Below are positions 1-8,441 of a stretch of DNA of 48,329 nt, in pieces. Source of the stretch: Thermodesulfobacteriota bacterium. Its GTDB lineage: Bacteria > Desulfobacterota_D > UBA1144 > Nemesobacterales > UBA2774. Each line of letters starts with the position of its first letter. Within the stretch, counting starts at the first letter, position 1. The stretch lies in NCBI GenBank assembly GCA_021604765.1, contig BQJP01000019.1:1-48329 (forward strand). Direction: 5' to 3'. Made by a program: the position numbers and the translations under genes. A model generated the notes under the pieces. It was not told the DNA's origin and ran no database searches. It was given only the letters and a program-made list of their open reading frames with translations.

Positions 1-112
1 CGAGGGTGCCAGTATGTCCTGCGCGCCTAGCTTTTATTATCTTATTTACTTCTGAAACTGCTTTCTGAGAAGTAATTCCCTTAGGTTTATCTAATACAAG
101 AACACCGTTCAC
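1..112 (-). CDS. truB: tRNA pseudouridine(55) synthase TruB, N-terminal fragment (cut by window edge)
   Basis: Only the first 37 codons are in the window; the gene continues beyond base 1. The visible N-terminus reads VNGVLVLDKPKGITS and continues to AGHTGTL, the conserved start of TruB, where the family motif HTGTLDP precedes the catalytic Asp, which lies just outside the window. TruB makes pseudouridine 55 in the T-loop of tRNAs. The start is GTG at 112-110 and overlaps the nrnA stop codon by four bases (GTGA), which indicates translational coupling at the end of the rimP-nusA-infB operon. The motif and position make the call firm despite the short fragment. Confidence 0.9.
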   Translation of the reverse strand, partial: MNGVLVLDKPKGITSQKAVSEVNKIIKARRAGHTGTL

Positions 113-1095
113 CCTAAAGCCTCTTCTACACGTGAAATTACTTTGGCTTTAACTTCTTTAATACTGCCTTTAAGTGAACATCCGGCAGCTCTAGCATGCC
201 CTCCACCACCAAATCCCTCTGCAATTTTTGCAACATTCACCCGACCTTTGGACCTAAGACTAACCTTCCATTCGGGATCACTTTGCAGTCCTTCCTGTCT
301 AAATAACATAGCAACATCAACCCCTTTTATGCTTCTGGGAATATTAACCATCCCTTCCGTGTCCTGCCTGGATGTGCCGGTTTTATCGAACATCTCTTTA
401 TCCACATATATAGAAGCAATAGTCTCATCATCAGTAATATCGAGTGTGGGAATTGCTAATTTAAATAGTTCTAACTTTCTAAGCGGTTCGTTCTCATAAA
501 TAGCTTGTGAGATTTTAGAAGGTTCAACGCCGATATCAACTAGTTCGGCCGCAATTCTTAGTGTGTCTGAATTTGTGTTTGAATAGCTAAAGGATCCTGT
601 ATCGCTAACAATTGTGGCGTATATATTTTCTGCAATCTCTTTATCCAGAGATACTTCAAGTGCTTTTAGTATTCTGTAAATCAATATTCCAGTTGAAGAA
701 GCGCCTTCATCAAGAAGGTATATATCCGCATCTGATCCCATAGTTTGATGGTGATCTATAATCACTACATTCTTACAATTCTCGGACTTTGCGTACTCTT
801 CAAAGTCTTTCCCTGCTCGGCTAGTTGCTGTACAGTCAACAGCAAAAGCAATATCAAAAGGTCCTGATGTTGAGTTTAGAGATTTTACTATATTTTCAGA
901 GTGCGGTAGGAATTCCAACATTTCTGGAACACCGTCTTTATTATAAAAAGTAATCTCTTTTCCTATCTTTTTAAGACCCAAACCAAGACTCAGAGTAGAA
1001 CCAAGGGCGTCGCCATCGGGATTTTCGTGCGATGTAATCAGTATGTTTTTAGATTGTTCTATTAAATCCTGTATTTGTTCAATTTCACTCTTCAC
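109..1095 (-). CDS. nrnA: DHH/DHHA1 phosphoesterase, NrnA-like oligoribonuclease / pAp phosphatase
   Basis: 328 residues, the usual NrnA length. The DHH domain carries the metal-binding motif HENPDGDALGS (residues 23-33, D27 and D29), the acidic AVDCT (about 85-89) and the name-giving DHH at 114-116. The C-terminal DHHA1 domain has the glycine-rich substrate motif GGGGHARAAG at 296-305. The family degrades 2-5 nt RNA oligonucleotides and dephosphorylates 3'-phosphoadenosine 5'-phosphate. The start is GTG at 1095-1093 with AGAGGT upstream, inside the 3' end of rbfA (11-base overlap); the stop overlaps the truB start. Placement between rbfA and truB is a common operon arrangement. Substrate preference cannot be read from sequence. 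Confidence 0.92.
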   Translation of the reverse strand: MKSEIEQIQDLIEQSKNILITSHENPDGDALGSTLSLGLGLKKIGKEITFYNKDGVPEMLEFLPHSENIVKSLNSTSGPFDIAFAVDCTATSRAGKDFEEYAKSENCKNVVIIDHHQTMGSDADIYLLDEGASSTGILIYRILKALEVSLDKEIAENIYATIVSDTGSFSYSNTNSDTLRIAAELVDIGVEPSKISQAIYENEPLRKLELFKLAIPTLDITDDETIASIYVDKEMFDKTGTSRQDTEGMVNIPRSIKGVDVAMLFRQEGLQSDPEWKVSLRSKGRVNVAKIAEGFGGGGHARAAGCSLKGSIKEVKAKVISRVEEALG

Positions 1096-1441
1096 TATTA
1101 ATACCTCTAAGAACTTCGTCTACTTTATATCCGGTTTCAAGAGCCGTATCGTATTCAAAATGAAGATTCGGAAGTTTCCTCATCTTTAATCTCTTAGATA
1201 GTGCCGTCTTTATAAATCCCTTAGCGCTTTCTAATCCTTCTAAAACTTCTTTTCTATCTGCAGATCCTTCTATAACAGAAAAGAATATATTAGCATCACT
1301 GAGATTATCCGACACCCTTGCCCCCGTAATAAAGGCTGCACTAACACGAGGATCTCTAATCTCTCCCTTAACTATCATTTGGGATACTTCTTTTACTATC
1401 AAATCCGATATTCTTGCCGAGCGCTTAAAAGTAGCTGCCAA
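1085..1441 (-). CDS. rbfA: 30S ribosome-binding factor RbfA
   Basis: 118 residues. The KH-like fold is recognisable from the N-terminal stretch KRSARISDLIVKEVSQMI, the segment IRDPRV followed by FITGARVSDNLSDANIFFSV, and the C-terminal LPNLHFEYDTALETGYKVDE. RbfA binds the 16S rRNA 5' region and helps late 30S maturation. The start is TTG at 1441-1439, supported by GGGGAG seven bases upstream and by the absence of an in-frame ATG before the conserved core. It lies 13 bases after the DUF503 gene and overlaps nrnA by 11 bases. Confidence 0.93.
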   Translation of the reverse strand: MAATFKRSARISDLIVKEVSQMIVKGEIRDPRVSAAFITGARVSDNLSDANIFFSVIEGSADRKEVLEGLESAKGFIKTALSKRLKMRKLPNLHFEYDTALETGYKVDEVLRGINSEE

Positions 1442-1454
1442 CTAACTCTCCCCA

Positions 1455-1745
1455 CTAAATATTTATTATTTCAAGTTCTCTTCTGCCCATTTGAACAATA
1501 CCACTGGAGTCTATAAAATCGGTAATCTGATCAAGGACAGAATTAACAAGTCGCTTTTCATTACTCACAATACATATTCCGATTGTCGCTTTTTGCCAAA
1601 GATCGTTAGAATCAACCTCAGCTATTGAAATGTTATTAAATCTGGATTTCGCTCTATGAATCAAGCTTTTTAAGGTCTGCCTCTTATCCTTAAGGGATCT
1701 ATTGCCATCCATATATAAATCTATTCGGAGTATTCCTACAAACAT
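1455..1745 (-). CDS. DUF503 (YlxP-like) protein
   Basis: 96 residues from ATG at 1745-1743. The family signature at the N-terminus is clear: VGILRIDLYMDGNRSLKDKR, followed by an alpha/beta segment ending in ELEIINI. A TTG three codons upstream (1754) directly abuts the infB stop, but the ATG fits the family start (M-x-VGILRI). YlxP homologues sit between infB and rbfA in Firmicutes and many deltaproteobacteria-like genomes and are associated with ribosome assembly. No enzymatic motif is visible. Family membership is sound; molecular role is unknown. Confidence 0.88.
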   Translation of the reverse strand: MFVGILRIDLYMDGNRSLKDKRQTLKSLIHRAKSRFNNISIAEVDSNDLWQKATIGICIVSNEKRLVNSVLDQITDFIDSSGIVQMGRRELEIINI

Positions 1746-1754
1746 TAGCCACAA

Positions 1755-4421
1755 TTAAAGCTCTTGTTTAAATTCTTCAAACGTATAAAACTCAAGAGTA
1801 TCACCAACTTTAAGATCATTAAATCTCTCTATAGTGATCCCACACTCATATCCTGCATTCACCTCTTTCGCATCGTCCTTAAATCGCTTAAGAGAAGAAA
1901 GTTTGCCATCAAAAGTTATTACTCCATCTCTGAGAACTCGAACTTTGCTATCTCTTTCAACTTTTCCATCATTAACAAAAGATCCTGCAATTGTTCCAAT
2001 CCTAGAAATACTAAACGTTTCCCTAATTTCTGCATGTCCCGTAATCTTTTCTTTTACTATTGGATCTAAGAGTCCTTCCATAGCACCTCTGACTCTATCA
2101 ATTAGGTTGTAGATAATAGTATGTAGTTCTAGTGAAATACCCTCTCTCTCAGATATCTCAAGAGCTTTTGCATCAGGTCTTACGTTAAATCCTACGATGA
2201 TAGCATTTGAAGCGCTTGCGAGTATAACATCCGTTTCGTTAATCCCCCCAACTCCAGTATGGACAACTTTAACCTGACACTTATCTGTGCTTAATTTTGT
2301 TATAGATTCCCTTACAGCTTCTACTGACCCCTGAGTGTCCGCTTTGATAATTAATGCAAGCTCTTTAATATCTTCCTGTTCAAGTGTTTCAAATAAACTC
2401 TCTAAAGATAAAGAAGGTTTTCGCTCCTTGGCCGCAACAGTTTCTCTTTGCTTAGTTTCTCTATGACCGATGACGTCCTTAGCTGACTTCTCGTCTCTAA
2501 CAGCATAAAAACGCTCCCCAGCTTCCGGAACGCCGGAAAGACCCATAATTTCAACCGGGGTTGATGGCCCAGCTTCATTTACTCGGCCGCCTTTATCATC
2601 GATTAGTGCTCTAACCTTTCCAAAAGTTGTTCCAGCTACTACTGTATCACCAACTTTGAGTGTTCCTTCGCTAACAATAACCGTCGCAACAGGGCCTCTA
2701 CCCTTGTCTAAAACTGCCTCTATGATAAAACCATTGGCTCTTTTGTCTTTATCCGCTTTTAGTTCAAGCACATCTGCTTGTAGCAGTATTAATTCTAGAA
2801 GTTCTTTAATACCCCGATTTTCCTTTGCTGATACCTCGGCAAAGAGTGTATCTCCACCCCAATCTTCAGCTAATAAGCCAATTTCAGAAAGTTCTCGTTT
2901 AATTTTTTCAGGTTCTGCATCCGGTTTGTCTATTTTATTAACAGCAACAATAATTGGAACTTCGGCTGCCTTAGCATGATTTACTGCCTCTATAGTTTGC
3001 GGCATTACACCATCATCTGCGGCTACAACAAGTATCACAACGTCTGTGACCTTTGCCCCACGGGCCCTCATAGCAGTAAAGGCTTCATGACCAGGAGTAT
3101 CCACAAAAGCAACTTTTCCGTCTTTAACATCTACAGAATAAGCTCCAATATGTTGAGTAATCCCACCCGCCTCACCTTCGACGACATTAGCTTTTCTTAT
3201 AGTGTCTAACAAAGTGGTCTTTCCATGATCAACATGACCCATTACCGTTACAACTGGGGGTCTAGAAACTAACTCATTTTCTGTTGTTTCAACTTCATCT
3301 TCTAGAAGTAAGTTCTCTTCCTCGAATATGTCTGAGATAACCTCAAACTCAAACTCTTCTGCCAATAACACTGCTGTTTCGTGATCTATGCTCTGATTGA
3401 TTGTAGCGCTAACTCCTAATAATATTAGTTTCTTTATTAATTCTCCAGCTTTTACACTCATTAGCTTGGCTAATTCTCCGAGGTTGATTGATTCACCAAC
3501 TTTAATTGCTCGTTTTGTAGATTTTACTGGAAATGGTAGTGCTTCCCCTGTCTGATTCGTTGCCGTCTGGGATTTAGCTGATCTAGTGTCTTCTCTAATA
3601 CTTCTATCAGGGTTTTTACCTTTATATCCTGTATTTGAGGAAGATCTAGATCTTGATCTTCCACCACCCTCTACTAGATATTCCCTTCTTTTACCAGGGA
3701 GCTTAGCCCGAAAAGCTTTTCTAAGCTCTTCAAGAGTGTCCTCATCTATGATTTCTTCAGGTTTAGGTTTTACTTTCTTACTTTTTTTCTTAAATTTCTT
3801 TTCTACTTCTTCTTTTGTCTCTTTTGCCGGTTTAGCTGCTTCGGGCTGTCTTATGACAGTTTCTGTTTCTGCTTGAGCAGCCTCTTCAGAAATCGGAATA
3901 TCATCTTCTGATTCCTGACTAACCTCTTGAACTGATTCATTTACTTTATCAGAATCAATCTCTTGATGCCCTGCTAATTCTTCAACAGACTCTTTATCTA
4001 TTCCTGCATTTTCATGATCAACTACACTCTGTTGGGTGTCTGTAAGGTCTGGACTATCAATTTGTTGTGAGTCTAAAGCCGCTGTTTCAGTATTTTCATT
4101 TAATTCTTGTACTTCCGGCTCTTCTAACTTCTTTTTTCTTCGTAAAACAACTCTTGCCCCTTTTCTCTTCTCAACAACTTCAGCTCCGCTTTCTGAACGA
4201 AATACCCTTACTTTTTCTTTTTCTTCAACCTTAGGTTCTTGTGCTTGAGTTCCTGCTGACTGAGAGGCACCTATTTTATCCGTAATCCTTCTTGCCTCTT
4301 CAGCAGAAATAGAACTGGCGTGACTTTTGACAGATATACCTAAACCTTTAGCAACATTTAAAATTTCCTTGCTCGGCTTATTTAAATCACGTGAGAGTTC
4401 ATAGACTCTAATATTTGACAT
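1755..4421 (-). CDS. infB: Translation initiation factor IF-2
   Basis: 888 residues from ATG at 4421, giving the canonical start [13 protein letters not shown]. An ATG five codons earlier (4436) has no SD and is less likely. Order of parts: N-terminal IF2N subdomain (1-50), a long charged linker rich in Glu and Lys (about 55-290), a second IF2N domain (about 305-365), the GTPase domain with P-loop GHVDHGKT at 395-402, DTPGHEAF (G3) and NKID (G4), then domains II-IV. IF-2 places initiator tRNA on the 30S subunit and drives subunit joining. It follows nusA after a roughly 190-base leader with inverted repeats. Confidence 0.97.
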   Translation of the reverse strand: MSNIRVYELSRDLNKPSKEILNVAKGLGISVKSHASSISAEEARRITDKIGASQSAGTQAQEPKVEEKEKVRVFRSESGAEVVEKRKGARVVLRRKKKLEEPEVQELNENTETAALDSQQIDSPDLTDTQQSVVDHENAGIDKESVEELAGHQEIDSDKVNESVQEVSQESEDDIPISEEAAQAETETVIRQPEAAKPAKETKEEVEKKFKKKSKKVKPKPEEIIDEDTLEELRKAFRAKLPGKRREYLVEGGGRSRSRSSSNTGYKGKNPDRSIREDTRSAKSQTATNQTGEALPFPVKSTKRAIKVGESINLGELAKLMSVKAGELIKKLILLGVSATINQSIDHETAVLLAEEFEFEVISDIFEEENLLLEDEVETTENELVSRPPVVTVMGHVDHGKTTLLDTIRKANVVEGEAGGITQHIGAYSVDVKDGKVAFVDTPGHEAFTAMRARGAKVTDVVILVVAADDGVMPQTIEAVNHAKAAEVPIIVAVNKIDKPDAEPEKIKRELSEIGLLAEDWGGDTLFAEVSAKENRGIKELLELILLQADVLELKADKDKRANGFIIEAVLDKGRGPVATVIVSEGTLKVGDTVVAGTTFGKVRALIDDKGGRVNEAGPSTPVEIMGLSGVPEAGERFYAVRDEKSAKDVIGHRETKQRETVAAKERKPSLSLESLFETLEQEDIKELALIIKADTQGSVEAVRESITKLSTDKCQVKVVHTGVGGINETDVILASASNAIIVGFNVRPDAKALEISEREGISLELHTIIYNLIDRVRGAMEGLLDPIVKEKITGHAEIRETFSISRIGTIAGSFVNDGKVERDSKVRVLRDGVITFDGKLSSLKRFKDDAKEVNAGYECGITIERFNDLKVGDTLEFYTFEEFKQEL

Positions 4422-4610
4422 ATTTAACACATCCATTATTCAGCGATATCAATCATTTATATTTTTAAACTTTGAGTTTATCTAAAGAAGGGTACCAAAG
4501 TTTAGTAAACTATGCAAAAGAGAGCAGTATTAAGCCAATCTTAAACCACATTTACAATTAGAAATACACATTACTATTATCCGTGTTGATAAATCGATCT
4601 GCTGTTTTCT
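4422..4610 (-). promoter_or_regulatory. nusA-infB intergenic leader with two inverted repeats
   Basis: This gap is much longer than the other joints of the operon (13 bases or overlaps). It contains an 8-bp inverted repeat AAACTTTG (4467-4474) with CAAAGTTT (4496-4503), and overlapping that the near-palindrome AGTTTA-G-TAAACT (4499-4511). No protein-coding frame with family resemblance is visible. It may hold an RNA structure, an internal promoter or an RNA-processing site for infB. The repeats are seen; the role is inference. Confidence 0.35.
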
Positions 4611-5957
4611 TTATTCCTGCTCCACCTGAGTTTCTTCTTGGGGCTCCTGGGCCGGATCTTGTACTAATTCTTCTGCTATCGCGTCAGGCTCAGTCATTTG
4701 ATCTAATTTGTCTTTTAGTGCAAATCGTGCTGCAGTTTGCAATCTTTCAGCTTCTGCTTCATCCTTTAAACCACCAGATTTAATTAGTGTTTCTGAATCA
4801 GAAAAGGCAACATCCTCTAATTTATGATACCCGTCAGCATATAATAAATTTGCGGTAACTTCTTTGACATTTGGCAATGACATTAACAAAGAGACGACAT
4901 CCTGCTGTTCTCGTTTTACCTGAGAATCCGTTTTTATATCAATACGCCACTCTGTCAACTGAGAGGCCAGCCTTACATTTTGTCCTCTTCGTCCTATAGC
5001 TAATGACAGCTGATCATCATCGACAATAATTTCCATTGATTTATTTTCATCATCAATAATAACTTTACTCACTGATGCTGGGGATAAGGCATTACAAGCA
5101 AACTTAGCTTGATCTGGAGACCAGGGAACTATATCAATTTTCTCTCCCCTCAGCTCTTGAATAATATTCTGAACTCTAGCTCCCCTCATACCAACACATG
5201 CGCCAACCGGATCTACATCCTGATCTTTTGAGGAAACTGCAATCTTGGTACGTCCACCCGGGTCTCTGGAAATGGCTTGAATTTCTACTATTTGGTCACC
5301 TATTTCAGGGACCTCAGATTCAAACAACTTTCTCACAAAATCTTTATGTGACCTGGAAAGAATTAATTGCGGACCTCTCTTTGTTTCCTTAATATCAATC
5401 AAAAGAGCTCGCATACGTTCTTTGGGTTTATAATACTCTCTCTGAACTTGCTGTTCGGGAGGAAGAAAAGCTTCAGTTTTGCCTAGATCAACGATAATGT
5501 TTCTTCTTTCTACTCTTCTAACAATACCGCTGATAAGCTCCCCTTTTCTATTTTTAAATTCTTCATATATAACTTTACCTTCAGCTTCCTTAATACTCTG
5601 AAGTATTCTCTGCTTAGCATTTTGTATAGCAATTCTAGTAAAATCAGGATTTATTTTGACTCCAATCTGATCGCCAAGTTCGGCCTCAGGATCAAGATTA
5701 ATAGCCTCCGCTTCTGTAATTTCCATCTCAGGATCTTCAATTTCTTCAACTACAGTTTTAAATTCGAATAATTCTACATCTCCATCATCTTCGTTAAAGT
5801 GAACTTCTAATTCCTTGTCCAAATCTTGCATTCTAAACAGTTTTTGGGCGGCAGAGAGAACAGCTTCCTCGACTGCTGAAACTATTTCTTCTTTTTCAAT
5901 CCCCTTATCCTTACAAACAGAATCCATTACACGACTTAATTCAGTTAGTGCTGACAT
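4611..5957 (-). CDS. nusA: Transcription termination/antitermination factor NusA
   Basis: 448 residues. The N-terminal RNA-polymerase-binding domain spans about 1-125, followed by an S1 domain (about 130-200; GELISGIVRRVERRNIIVDLG) and two KH domains (about 205-345) with the motifs DPVGACVGMRGARVQNI and LAIGRRGQNVRLASQL. A helix-hairpin-helix segment (about 355-410) precedes a glutamate/glutamine-rich tail ending QVEQE. NusA modulates pausing, Rho-independent termination and antitermination. The start ATG at 5957 has GGGAG upstream and follows rimP by 13 bases. Confidence 0.96.
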   Translation of the reverse strand: MSALTELSRVMDSVCKDKGIEKEEIVSAVEEAVLSAAQKLFRMQDLDKELEVHFNEDDGDVELFEFKTVVEEIEDPEMEITEAEAINLDPEAELGDQIGVKINPDFTRIAIQNAKQRILQSIKEAEGKVIYEEFKNRKGELISGIVRRVERRNIIVDLGKTEAFLPPEQQVQREYYKPKERMRALLIDIKETKRGPQLILSRSHKDFVRKLFESEVPEIGDQIVEIQAISRDPGGRTKIAVSSKDQDVDPVGACVGMRGARVQNIIQELRGEKIDIVPWSPDQAKFACNALSPASVSKVIIDDENKSMEIIVDDDQLSLAIGRRGQNVRLASQLTEWRIDIKTDSQVKREQQDVVSLLMSLPNVKEVTANLLYADGYHKLEDVAFSDSETLIKSGGLKDEAEAERLQTAARFALKDKLDQMTEPDAIAEELVQDPAQEPQEETQVEQE

Positions 5958-5970
5958 TGCAAATCTCCCT

Positions 5971-6453
5971 TTAGAAATCTAATTCCAGGTTTGCCTTTTC
6001 TATTTTATTATAGGGAATTAAATGATTGGTCCCGTTGGTTTCAAGTAATACTGTTTCATCTACGAAATCTAGTAGTTTCCCTATAAAAAATTTGTTATCA
6101 TCTATGTCTTCAATCGTTTTTATTTTTACTGTTTTACCTTTGAACCGAATATAATCACTTGGTTTCTTCAGAGGTCTCGTAAGGCCTGGTGAAGAAACTT
6201 CAAGATTATACGGGCCCGTAATTACTTCATGAACCTCGAGAAGAGTGCCAAGTTCTCTGCTGATCTGAGTGCAATCATCTATTGTTACGCCTTTTTCTTT
6301 ATCAATAAACACTCTCAAGACTCCCCTAGCACCTGAACCTTTAAACTCTAGATCAAACAGTTCAATATTCTTTTCCAATAGTATGGGTTCTAACAGTTCT
6401 TTGACGTTAGATATTATGTTCTGTTCTGATGAAGCCAAATCTGATGAAACCAT
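5971..6453 (-). CDS. rimP: Ribosome maturation factor RimP
   Basis: 160 residues from ATG at 6453 (MVSSDLASSEQN). A TTG two codons upstream is open, but the ATG has GGG about nine bases before it. Family landmarks are the N-terminal domain ELFDLEFKGSGARGVLRVFID, the segment DCTQISRELGTLLE, and the hallmark YNLEVSSPGLTRPLK followed by the C-terminal SH3-like domain (about 90-160). RimP binds the 30S subunit during assembly. It is the first gene of the rimP-nusA-infB operon, behind a terminator and a TATAAT box. Confidence 0.94.
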   Translation of the reverse strand: MVSSDLASSEQNIISNVKELLEPILLEKNIELFDLEFKGSGARGVLRVFIDKEKGVTIDDCTQISRELGTLLEVHEVITGPYNLEVSSPGLTRPLKKPSDYIRFKGKTVKIKTIEDIDDNKFFIGKLLDFVDETVLLETNGTNHLIPYNKIEKANLELDF

Positions 6454-6482
6454 AACCAAGAACCCTTTTTCTACCTAATATT

Positions 6483-6503
6483 AAGGCTTAGCCTTATATT
6501 ATA
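6483..6503 (-). promoter_or_regulatory. Candidate -10 box and dyad upstream of rimP
   Basis: A perfect TATAAT on the minus strand occupies 6503-6498, about 45 bases before the rimP start. A short palindrome (AAGGC-TTA-GCCTT, 6483-6495) lies just downstream of it, near the expected transcription start. A good -35 hexamer at the right spacing is not apparent; that position falls in the T tract of the preceding terminator. Confidence 0.35.
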
Positions 6504-6520
6504 GCTTAGCAGTACCTTAA

Positions 6521-6555
6521 AAATTAAAAAAAGCGGGTTGAACCCGCTTTTCGTC
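6521..6555 (-). terminator. Rho-independent terminator of the sigma/anti-sigma/Spy operon
   Basis: A perfect inverted repeat AAAAGCGGGTT / AACCCGCTTTT (6530-6552, one central base) forms a GC-rich hairpin. On the minus strand it is followed by a T-rich run (TTTTTTTAATTTTT). It separates the sigma/anti-sigma/Spy operon from rimP. Being symmetrical it could also stop plus-strand transcription. Confidence 0.9.
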
Positions 6556-6724
6556 AAAGAGATATTACCCAATTTAATGCCATAGAGCAAGAAGGAGATC
6601 ATATCTGATCTTCCTCATATACACACGATAATCTATGGTAATAGAGATATTCCGGGCATATTTAGGAAATAAATCATTTTGAACACTTGAAAAGACTATT
6701 AATGTTTGAGATCTAAAGCTATTT

Positions 6725-7141
6725 TTATCTATGATAGGGTTTAAACTTGATTCTAATATTGTGAAGGGTTGCTTGTTGCTCCGGGGTGAGTACATCTTTT
6801 ATTTTTAAAAACATTTCAACCTTAGTTCTAGTATAAGCAGCTTTCGTAGATTCTATTCTGTCAATTAATAGTAATACATCTTCTCGTTTTGCTTCAGGAT
6901 TACGCAACTCCTTTTTTAACTTCACTTCGCTATTATTAAGTTGTTTTCGATATTGAACAATTCTCTTTTTATATGATGAAAAGATATGCTCAATTTTATT
7001 TGCTTGATCTCTGCTTAAATTAAGCTCACCTGCAATTTGCGGATCTTTCCACCACTTATAATTCGATTTAGCCCCAAGCATGGCATTTGCATTTAATGAA
7101 AAAACTATGGCAAAGAAAACCATCAACAACGATATTCTCAA
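6725..7141 (-). CDS. Spy/CpxP-like periplasmic protein (LTxxQ motif), candidate envelope or metal-stress sensor
   Basis: 138 residues with an N-terminal signal peptide (hydrophobic SLLMVFFAIVFSL, likely cleavage after ANA near residue 20). The mature part is helical and charged: LNLSRDQANKIEHIFSSYKK, then a Lys/Glu-rich helix, then LTPEQQATLHNI, an LTxxQ motif of the Spy/CpxP/ZraP family. The start is TTG at 7141, chosen because GGAGG lies six bases upstream, while the next in-frame ATG (7123) is too far from it. The TTG overlaps the anti-sigma stop codon. In this operon position it may sense envelope or metal stress for the anti-sigma factor, as CnrX-type proteins do, or be the regulon's effector chaperone. 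Family likely, role inferred. Confidence 0.8.
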   Translation of the reverse strand: MRISLLMVFFAIVFSLNANAMLGAKSNYKWWKDPQIAGELNLSRDQANKIEHIFSSYKKRIVQYRKQLNNSEVKLKKELRNPEAKREDVLLLIDRIESTKAAYTRTKVEMFLKIKDVLTPEQQATLHNIRIKFKPYHR

Positions 7142-7638
7142 TTAATTCCTCCATTACCATTGACATCCGTCCCACCATCCCAGGCCCCATAAATGGCTAG
7201 CACATCAGCTGTCTCGGTAGATATTGCATTATCAAGCTCAATCAGAATTAACTCATCTTGCTGCTCGTCACTCATAAACAAATTGTTTGTCATATCCGGA
7301 CTAAAAACACCAAAAGTTATAACGCTAACGAAGAAGATGGAAGCCATAGCTCCCGCTAATGTCCAATTAGGTTTAATATCTCTAACCCAACTTAAAAACC
7401 CAGGTTTGAGCTTAACTTCATCAACAGCGGCTTTATCCCAAAAATTAGAGAGAAACTCTGGATCCGGCTCTATTTCATCTCGGGCTTCAAGCAAATTCCA
7501 AAGATTTTCAGATTCAGAAAGATAGCTGCTACAATCACTACAAGTACCTATATGACTTTCTATACTCGTTTTTTCATCGGATCCCAAATCACCTAATGAG
7601 TACTGGGTAAGCAGTTCTTTAATATTTTTACAATCCAT
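7138..7638 (-). CDS. Zinc-finger (zf-HC2) transmembrane anti-sigma factor
   Basis: 166 residues. The N-terminus carries the anti-sigma zinc motif H29-x3-C33-x2-C36 (HIGTCSDC), with a further Cys at position 3. One transmembrane segment lies at about 92-112 (AGAMASIFFVSVITFGVF), followed by an acidic periplasmic tail of about 50 residues. It should hold the ECF sigma factor encoded just upstream at the inner membrane. The start ATG has GGAGGAG upstream and overlaps the sigma gene by 11 bases; its end overlaps the Spy-like gene. Partner assignment is by gene order. Confidence 0.88.
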   Translation of the reverse strand: MDCKNIKELLTQYSLGDLGSDEKTSIESHIGTCSDCSSYLSESENLWNLLEARDEIEPDPEFLSNFWDKAAVDEVKLKPGFLSWVRDIKPNWTLAGAMASIFFVSVITFGVFSPDMTNNLFMSDEQQDELILIELDNAISTETADVLAIYGAWDGGTDVNGNGGIN

Positions 7639-8200
7639 ATTCTCCTCCCTCAGTCAAATATGGTTTTAACTTATTTACTAATTTCATTCTTCCCCTATGA
7701 ACATAAGCTTTGACTGCACCTACTGTACATTCCAAGACATCTGCAGTTTCTTCATATGAAAGCCCTTCATATTTACAAAGCATAATAGCAAGCTTTTCTC
7801 TTTCAGGCAAAGTTTCCATAGCTTTAATTATTAAATCTTTCATTTCTTTCCTATAAATTATATCATCTGAAATTTCTACTTCTGAATCTTCATATTCTCC
7901 AGTGTTTTCAGTCATTTCGTCTAAGCTGATATTGGAATTCTTTTTTTTTACATGCGTCAGGCTTACATTTGTAGCAATTTTATACAACCAAGTAGTAAAT
8001 TTCGCTTCCGGTCTATATTTACTTGCTGAACGGTAGACTCTTAAAAATACCTCCTGAGCAAGGTCTTCTGAATTTTCCTTCAAATTTGTAAACCTATATA
8101 TATAATTTAATACCCCTTTATAATGCCGATTCATTAGCTCACTAAACGCACTATCGTCCCCAGCCTTTGTCCTCAGCATAAGCTCTATATCGCTTTCCAT
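7628..8200 (-). CDS. ECF-family RNA polymerase sigma factor (RpoE-like)
   Basis: 190 residues. Sigma region 2 spans about 20-90, with DLAQEVFLRVYRSASKYRP and FTTWLYKIATNVSLTHVKKK. A variable acidic linker follows (about 95-120), then region 4 (about 128-180) with LPEREKLAIMLCKYEGLSYEETADVLECTVGAVK, written here as one motif span at about 134-165. No region 1 or 3 is present, which defines the ECF type. It is the first gene of the three-gene sigma/anti-sigma/Spy-like operon, and a possible self-recognised promoter lies upstream. The stimulus cannot be read from sequence. Confidence 0.93.
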   Translation of the reverse strand: MESDIELMLRTKAGDDSAFSELMNRHYKGVLNYIYRFTNLKENSEDLAQEVFLRVYRSASKYRPEAKFTTWLYKIATNVSLTHVKKKNSNISLDEMTENTGEYEDSEVEISDDIIYRKEMKDLIIKAMETLPEREKLAIMLCKYEGLSYEETADVLECTVGAVKAYVHRGRMKLVNKLKPYLTEGGEYGL

Positions 8201-8229
8201 ATGAATGCCATAACAGCTTTATTAATTAA

Positions 8230-8255
8230 TAACTGCTATTTACAAAAAAAGTTGC
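8230..8255 (-). promoter_or_regulatory. Possible ECF-type promoter of the sigma operon
   Basis: On the minus strand GCAACTT (8255-8249) is followed after 15 bases by GTTA (8233-8230). This resembles the ECF layout of an AAC-containing -35 element and a GTC/GTT-like -10 element. It lies 30-55 bases before the sigma start codon, where an autoregulated promoter is expected. The AT-rich background makes chance matches likely. Confidence 0.3.
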
Positions 8256-8300
8256 AATTATTAGAATTTTTTTGCTGTCTAATTACCTCTTTGGACTACA

Positions 8301-8340
8301 AAACAGAATTATATCTCCATGATATAAGGAATTTTGTTAA
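8301..8340. repeat. Inverted repeat between efp and the sigma gene
   Basis: TTATATC (8309-8315) and GATATAA (8321-8327) form a perfect 7-bp stem with loop TCCAT, extended imperfectly by CAAAA/TTTTG flanks. It lies in the 241-base gap between efp and the sigma gene. It could act as a weak terminator for efp or as part of a control region; the tract after it is not strongly T-rich. Confidence 0.35.
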
Positions 8341-8397
8341 AATATGAGTAAAACAAGAGTAAATATGCTGACTATACACTCCCTGAATAAAGAATAG

Positions 8398-8420
8398 CAA
8401 AAGTTAGATTACTAACTCTT
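8398..8420 (-). terminator. Weak hairpin downstream of efp
   Basis: A perfect stem AGTTAG / CTAACT with loop ATTA (8402-8417) lies about 25 bases after the efp stop and is followed on the minus strand by a short T run (TTTTG). It is a plausible but weak intrinsic terminator because the stem has little GC. Confidence 0.35.
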
Positions 8421-8441
8421 CCCAAAAATGTTAAAGAGTAT

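Noticed and set aside
6574-6795. A 73-codon minus-strand frame overlapping the Spy-like gene end
   Set aside because: No SD, no family, and it lies between the Spy-like stop and the terminator in a different frame; most likely untranslated 3' sequence.
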